Part shown: positions 23,066-26,461 of the stretch, piece after piece
How the letters are laid out: the number at the start of each line of letters is the position of its first letter
Numbering within the stretch: the stretch's first letter is position 1
Source of the DNA: an uncultured Eubacteriales bacterium
Lineage (GTDB): Bacteria > Bacillota > Clostridia > Christensenellales > CAG-917
DNA length: 26,461 bases
Direction: 5' to 3'
Assembly: GCA_900544575.1 (NCBI GenBank)
Contig: UQVO01000020.1
Span: 1-26,461, forward strand
The notes under the pieces: model-generated
Told to the model about the DNA's origin: nothing
The model's input: the letters and a program-made list of their open reading frames with translations, nothing else
Database searches by the model: none
Translations under genes and position numbers: made by a program

Positions 23066-24025
23066 ATGCACGATTTGACGTTTGAAGCCCTGTATAACGC
23101 CGATTTCCGCCTTTACGACGGCAATCCCGTTCTGCGTTCTTCCGCCCTGACGCGCGTGGTTGCGGACCCGTTCGTGCTCACACCCGACGCATCTCCCGAC
23201 GGCAGGTGGAAGCTGTTTGCGCACACTCTGACGGGGGTCTTTCTTTTCGATTCCGCCGACGGAATTTCGTTCGGCAAGGGCAGGAAGATACTTTCGCGCG
23301 CGATGCGTCCCTGCGTGTTTCGGACAGGGGAGGAATATATCGTCTGCTATGAGCGCGTGCAGCCGCTTCTCGCAAAAGGGTTGAGCCAGATAGGCGGCGA
23401 CTGGAAGTCAGAGATATACGCCGTGAAAAGCCGCGACCTCGCGACGTTTTCCGCTCCTTTCCCGATGCTTGCGCACGACCGTCCGTACGAGGGGACGGGC
23501 AGACGCGGTTATGCGCTGTCCAATCCTTTCCTCGTCGCCGCAGACGGCATGTTCAGGCTTTACTATTCCGCGGGGCTGACTTATGTCCCCGACTGCAAGT
23601 TTTCGGAGCCGACATTCATATGCCTTGCGGAGAGCGACAGGGCGGACGGCGGGTTCTTAAAACGCGGTGCGCCCGTCATAAAACCCGACCCGGACGACCC
23701 GCTTTTCAATCTCTGTTCGGGGTGTCTGAAAGTTTATCGCCTTGCGGACTGCTGGGCGGGCATTCAGAACGGCATTTACATCAAAGACGGACGGAGCGAG
23801 TCCGCAATCAGTCTGCTGCGCTCGGAGGACGGGGTGAATTTCCGTTTTGCGCGCACGTTGGTGACCCCCTCCCGCGACGGAGGGTGGATGTCGCAGTTTG
23901 TGTACGCTTCGCATCTCGTCCGCACCCCCGCGGGAACTCTCCGTCTTTATTTCAACGCCCGCGACAAGGCCGCCGCCCTCGCCGGAATGGAGCACATAGG
24001 TTTCGCGGAAGCGGTCTTGCGATAA
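23066..24025 (+). CDS. Glycosidase-like five-bladed beta-propeller protein
   Basis: A 319-residue cytosolic protein with repeated blade-like motifs seen in GH43/GH32-type propellers. RVVADPFVLTPDASPDGRW is followed by KLFAHT, MRPCVFRTGEEYIVCYER, WKSEIYAVKSRDLATFS, SNPFLVAADGMFRLYYSAG and GTLRLYFNARD. Repeating aromatic/Asp blades and a SRDLATFS strand support the fold. The GH family and catalytic acids cannot be fixed by eye. No signal peptide is present, so any substrate would be an imported sugar. ACGGAG (23055-23060) precedes the ATG. A TTG 21 nt earlier is less likely. Confidence 0.75.
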   Translation: MHDLTFEALYNADFRLYDGNPVLRSSALTRVVADPFVLTPDASPDGRWKLFAHTLTGVFLFDSADGISFGKGRKILSRAMRPCVFRTGEEYIVCYERVQPLLAKGLSQIGGDWKSEIYAVKSRDLATFSAPFPMLAHDRPYEGTGRRGYALSNPFLVAADGMFRLYYSAGLTYVPDCKFSEPTFICLAESDRADGGFLKRGAPVIKPDPDDPLFNLCSGCLKVYRLADCWAGIQNGIYIKDGRSESAISLLRSEDGVNFRFARTLVTPSRDGGWMSQFVYASHLVRTPAGTLRLYFNARDKAAALAGMEHIGFAEAVLR

Positions 24026-24071
24026 CCGCACCGCGACGGAAGCGAGCACGGATACTTGTGCCTTTCGATAC

Positions 24072-24102
24072 AAAAAAGCGCCGCAAAATGCGGCGCTTTT
24101 GT
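24072..24102. terminator. Terminator between convergent genes
   Basis: AAAAGCGCCGC (24074-24084) and GCGGCGCTTTT (24090-24100) form an 11-bp stem around AAAAT, with A/T tracts on both sides. Confidence 0.87.
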
Positions 24103-24116
24103 TCTGAAAGGGGGGA

Positions 24117-25181
24117 TTACATTCTGGTGGATTTGTCCTCGCCTATTCCGAGCATACCGTCCACGACGTATTTTTTGCCGTTCGTATCCTTGACATAGCC
24201 GTATATCTTGCCGAAGGGAAGAGCGTAATAGACGTCTATCACCAGAAAGTGTATAGGCATAAAGAAAGTGTTTTCCAGCTCGAAGCGGATGTCCACGCAG
24301 CCGTGCTCGTCGCGGATGCGCCACGTCTTTGCCTTGCGGCTTTCGCGCTCGAATGTGACGGGAGGAAGGGGGAATGTTTCGCCCTCGACCCAGATGAGAT
24401 TTTCGTTGTATTTGTCCTGGTCGACGGACTGGTTGCGCGTGAGGTTGAACGCGAAGAATTTCTTTTCGCCGTCGATGTCGCACCTGCCCATTGTGGTGAG
24501 CCAATCGTAGTGGGCGCGGTAGGGATAATAGCCCTTGTGGTCGTCGATTATGCTCACGGAATTCTCGTTGGTGAGGAATTTCTCCCCGTTGACGGCGATG
24601 TATCCCGTCGCCTTGAAGAAGTCCTTTTCGGAGTAGAGAGGTTTGTTGGGACCGAACGGGATGCTGACGTTGGAAGGGGGAGAGAGCCTTTCCACGGCGA
24701 TATCGATTTCGATTTTGCCGCATTTGCCTTCAGACCAGCCCTTCGCGCTCGCTTTGCCGTTCATAAGGTCATTTTTGATGACGTATTCGCTCTTTTTGAC
24801 TTTGAGTTCGCAGCAGTCGTCCACGAGCTGCGAGGCGACTTTCGCCTTTTTGACGGGAACGATGTTGCGCCACGAGTAAATCTTCCCGTTGCGTTTGTCA
24901 AACCATACGAAGATGGAAAACCCGAAAGGCCCCGTGTTGTACACGGCGGACACCAGCGCGCCTTCGTCAAGGTGAACCTCGAACGCTTCCCATTCCGTCA
25001 GACGGCTCTTTTTCATAAAATCGGGCATAAGAGAGCCGCACGGTTTCTCGCAGTCGAGCAGATTGAGTTTTTTGAAGGGCTTGTCGAATGTGCCGAAATG
25101 AGCCTGTCCGTTTTCGACAATGCTGTCCGGCGTGGGGACGGGGCGGCGTTTTTCTGAAATGTAATCGGGATATTTGCTCAT
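24117..25181 (-). CDS. DUF2804 family protein (copy 2)
   Basis: A 354-residue protein from the ATG at 25181, with AGGAGG 7 nt upstream; a GTG two codons earlier is less well placed. Signature stretches are FGTFDKPFKKLNLLDCEKP, SIIDDHKGYYPYRAHYDWLTT, FNLTRNQSVDQDKYNENLIW and FGKIYGYV near the end, corresponding to the Trp/Asp-rich core of DUF2804. It diverges strongly from copy 1, so it is not a recent duplicate. No export signal is present. Function is unknown. Confidence 0.88.
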   Translation of the reverse strand: MSKYPDYISEKRRPVPTPDSIVENGQAHFGTFDKPFKKLNLLDCEKPCGSLMPDFMKKSRLTEWEAFEVHLDEGALVSAVYNTGPFGFSIFVWFDKRNGKIYSWRNIVPVKKAKVASQLVDDCCELKVKKSEYVIKNDLMNGKASAKGWSEGKCGKIEIDIAVERLSPPSNVSIPFGPNKPLYSEKDFFKATGYIAVNGEKFLTNENSVSIIDDHKGYYPYRAHYDWLTTMGRCDIDGEKKFFAFNLTRNQSVDQDKYNENLIWVEGETFPLPPVTFERESRKAKTWRIRDEHGCVDIRFELENTFFMPIHFLVIDVYYALPFGKIYGYVKDTNGKKYVVDGMLGIGEDKSTRM

Positions 25182-25205
25182 AATCACTCCTCCTGACAGT
25201 TAGTT

Positions 25206-25234
25206 AACATAACATAAAAAGCCTTTTTTTGCAA
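25206..25234 (-). promoter_or_regulatory. Promoter of DUF2804 copy 2
   Basis: On the minus strand, TTGCAA (25234-25229), 17-bp spacer, TATGTT (25211-25206). The rest of the gap to the tRNA promoter at 25399 holds nothing recognised. Confidence 0.65.
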
Positions 25235-25398
25235 TGACAAACGCGCGCGAATGCCTATTAACGGACATTGCGGCGTCACTTGTTCAAGATTTTTGCCGCA
25301 GTCGGCGGGGTGGCAGACGGTTTTCCGCATTCTGCCGCGGTATTTTCGCCCGCGCGGCGGCGCTTTTTTTCGGAATTGCCCCAACGTGCGAAAATCGC

Positions 25399-25427
25399 TT
25401 GACAAACCGCGCGCCCTGTCATATCAT
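25399..25427 (+). promoter_or_regulatory. Promoter of the fMet-Met-Glu tRNA operon
   Basis: TTGACA (25399-25404), 17-bp spacer, TATCAT (25422-25427). Confidence 0.8.
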
Positions 25428-25444
25428 TTATGAGCATCATTCGT

Positions 25445-25520
<76 letters not shown>

Positions 25521-25561
25521 TTTGCGACGGCTTCGCGAAGAGCGAAGCCGCCGTACGATAA

Positions 25562-25638
25562 GGCGGCGTAGCTTAGTTGGTTATAGCGGCCGGTTCATAC
25601 CCGGCAGGTCGTTGGTTCGAATCCGACCGCCGCTACCA
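25562..25638 (+). tRNA. tRNA-Met, elongator (anticodon CAT)
   Basis: A 77-nt cloverleaf. Anticodon stem GCCGG / CCGGC holds loop TTCATAC; the T-arm GTTGG-TTCGAAT-CCGAC pairs fully (one G-T). G1/U72 and loop bases T32 and C38 match Bacillus elongator tRNA-Met rather than tRNA-Ile2. CCA is encoded. Confidence 0.92.
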
Positions 25639-25643
25639 AAAAC

Positions 25644-25718
25644 GGCCCCATGGTCAAGCGGTTAAGACATCGCCCTTTCACGGCGGTAACCCGAGTTCGA
25701 GTCTCGGTGGGGTCACCA
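25644..25718 (+). tRNA. tRNA-Glu (anticodon TTC)
   Basis: A 75-nt cloverleaf: acceptor GGCCCCA / TGGGGTC, anticodon loop CTTTCAC, T-arm CCGAG-TTCGAGT-CTCGG, CCA encoded. It starts 5 nt after tRNA-Met, so it is processed from the same transcript. Confidence 0.96.
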
Positions 25719-25720
25719 GG

Positions 25721-25752
25721 AAACAACCGTTCTTCGGAACGGTTGTTTTTTA
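25721..25752 (+). terminator. Terminator of the tRNA operon
   Basis: AAACAACCGTTC and GAACGGTTGTTT form a 12-bp stem closed by a TTCG tetraloop, followed by a T-run. Confidence 0.9.
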
Positions 25753-26082
25753 CTTTTTTTTGTGATTCGGGCAGATGCGTGCCATGGCGGAAATCCCTTT
25801 TCGAGGATGGGTATTCGGAATTCCGACACCGTTTCCCGACACAACTTTGACGCCATTTTGCTCGAATTTTGCGGTCAAACCCTGAAACGGGCATTTCGCG
25901 GGGAAGAAGATGGGGCGTGTGGAAGAGAGCGCAAACAAACGGAGCCGAACGGCGGAGCGTGAACGCAAAGAGGAAGCGCGGAGACGGTGGGTGCGGTTTG
26001 CGCGAGCGTGAGCAGTGACTTGTCACGGGTTCGGCCGAAAGGCGCGCGGCGTTGTGCCGCGCAGAGGGCGGTTGAGGGCAGC
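25753..26082. other. Non-coding stretch between tRNA operons
   Basis: No frame here has a ribosome binding site or a family-like sequence. The right half is purine-rich on the plus strand. A perfect GCGCGGC / GCCGCGC hairpin lies at 26044-26062. Nothing else is recognised. Confidence 0.5.
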
Positions 26083-26110
26083 AAAAAACCGAGGGGAAAC
26101 CCCTCGGTAG
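26083..26110 (-). terminator. Terminator after tRNA-Val
   Basis: On the minus strand, ACCGAGGGG pairs with CCCCTCGGT around TTT, followed by a T6 tail. Confidence 0.87.
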
Positions 26111-26113
26111 TTT

Positions 26114-26190
26114 TGGTGGAAACAACTGGACTCGAACCAGTGACCCCTTGCTTGTAAGGCAAGTGCTCTAACCAACTGAGCTATGCTTCC
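26114..26190 (-). tRNA. tRNA-Val (anticodon TAC)
   Basis: A 77-nt cloverleaf on the minus strand: acceptor GGAAGCA / TGTTTCC, anticodon stem CTTGC / GCAAG with loop CTTACAA, T-arm ACTGG-TTCGAGT-CCAGT, CCA encoded. Confidence 0.95.
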
Positions 26191-26196
26191 TTAATC

Positions 26197-26223
26197 AAAA
26201 CGACCGGCCGAGCCGATCGTTTT
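26197..26223 (-). terminator. Stem-loop between tRNA-Arg and tRNA-Val
   Basis: A 12-bp stem (AAAACGA.CGGC / GCCG.TCGTTTT) with a 3-nt loop and a short T-tail on the minus strand. It may act as a partial terminator or a processing site. Confidence 0.6.
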
Positions 26224-26226
26224 AAT

Positions 26227-26303
26227 TGGCGTACCATGAGGGATTCGAACCCCCGACCTTCTGGTCCGTAGCCAGACGCTCTATCCAGCTGGGCTAATGG
26301 TAC
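26227..26303 (-). tRNA. tRNA-Arg (anticodon ACG)
   Basis: A 77-nt cloverleaf on the minus strand: acceptor GTACCAT / ATGGTAC, anticodon stem TCTGG / CCAGA with loop CTACGGA, T-arm CGGGG-TTCGAAT-CCCTC (one G-T), discriminator G, CCA encoded. A34 is expected to be deaminated to inosine. Confidence 0.95.
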
Positions 26304-26324
26304 ACGCCCCGTCGGAGCATTAAG

Positions 26325-26353
26325 ATTATATTGCGCCGCGGAAAAGATGTCAA
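26325..26353 (-). promoter_or_regulatory. Consensus promoter of the tRNA-Arg/Val transcript
   Basis: On the minus strand, TTGACA (26353-26348) and TATAAT (26330-26325) match consensus with a 17-bp spacer. The remaining bases to the window end show nothing recognised. Confidence 0.85.
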
Positions 26354-26461
26354 CTGTTTGCGAAGTTTTGTCCGCGCGAATGAGCGAGGGGAGCCAAGGC
26401 GTGCCCGATGCGGATGCAGGCGCGGGCACGGCAAAGGCACGGGGCGGGGCAGAGGCGGGGG

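Noticed and set aside
25562..25638. The second CAT tRNA as tRNA-Ile2, the TilS substrate
   Set aside because: G1/U72, T32 and C38 match elongator tRNA-Met of Bacillus rather than tRNA-Ile2, although anticodon alone cannot decide.
25595..26162. Minus-strand frames running through the tRNA operons (for example 25875-26162)
   Set aside because: They translate tRNA genes and terminators and are typical spurious predictions.

Overview
The window looks like a chromosomal segment of a GC-rich, Gram-positive Clostridia-type bacterium, probably an uncultured gut lineage. The evidence is a spoIIE sporulation gene, tilS-hpt gene order, a DegV protein, a VanW/G5 protein, strong AGGAGG-type ribosome binding sites, and near-consensus sigma-A promoters (TTGACA, 17 bp, TATAAT). 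No rRNA, CRISPR array, transposase or prophage module was recognised. The taxonomic placement is inference.

Layout. 279-866: small membrane-anchored zinc-ribbon protein with its own promoter and terminator. 996-8857: rightward block of spoIIE, tilS, hpt, a CCA-adding-type tRNA nucleotidyltransferase, rmuC and a PHP phosphoesterase; tilS/hpt/cca and rmuC/PHP overlap end to end. 8938-9795 (minus): exported VanW/G5 protein. 9880-11622: alpha-phosphoglucomutase. 11689-12985 (minus): degV plus a small partner gene. 13248-13324: tRNA-Pro, followed by a hairpin-rich segment that ends in a copy of the tRNA 3' end. 13605-14455 (minus): mntP behind a manganese (yybP-ykoY) riboswitch and terminator. 14452-14990: divergent Xre regulator and LITAF-like membrane zinc-ribbon gene, with twin operators between them. 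15350-16569: Pr6Pr-like membrane protein and ogt. 16883-20150: ribbon-helix-helix protein and clpB. 20248-25181: two DUF2804 proteins, tRNA-Gln with a repeated tail, a Crh-like HPr protein, an unknown protein and a beta-propeller glycosidase-like protein. 25445-26303: a tRNA cluster (fMet, Met, Glu rightward; Arg, Val leftward).

How the genes work together. Most are housekeeping: tRNA decoding and end maintenance (tilS, cca, seven tRNA genes that all encode CCA), purine salvage (hpt), DNA and protein quality control (rmuC, ogt, clpB), sugar-phosphate metabolism (pgm, an HPr-like regulator), manganese export (mntP) and fatty-acid handling (degV).

The points most worth a second look are: two genes (tilS, degV) whose promoters place transcription start exactly on the ATG (leaderless mRNAs); a self-contained Xre/operator/LITAF-like pair; a ribbon-helix-helix gene coupled to clpB with no CIRCE or CtsR box; an HPr-like protein lacking the catalytic His but keeping the regulatory Ser; an initiator tRNA with a broken T-stem that looks like gene conversion from its neighbour; and tRNA-flanking segments carrying partial tRNA copies. 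No wholly new multi-gene system could be demonstrated from sequence alone.
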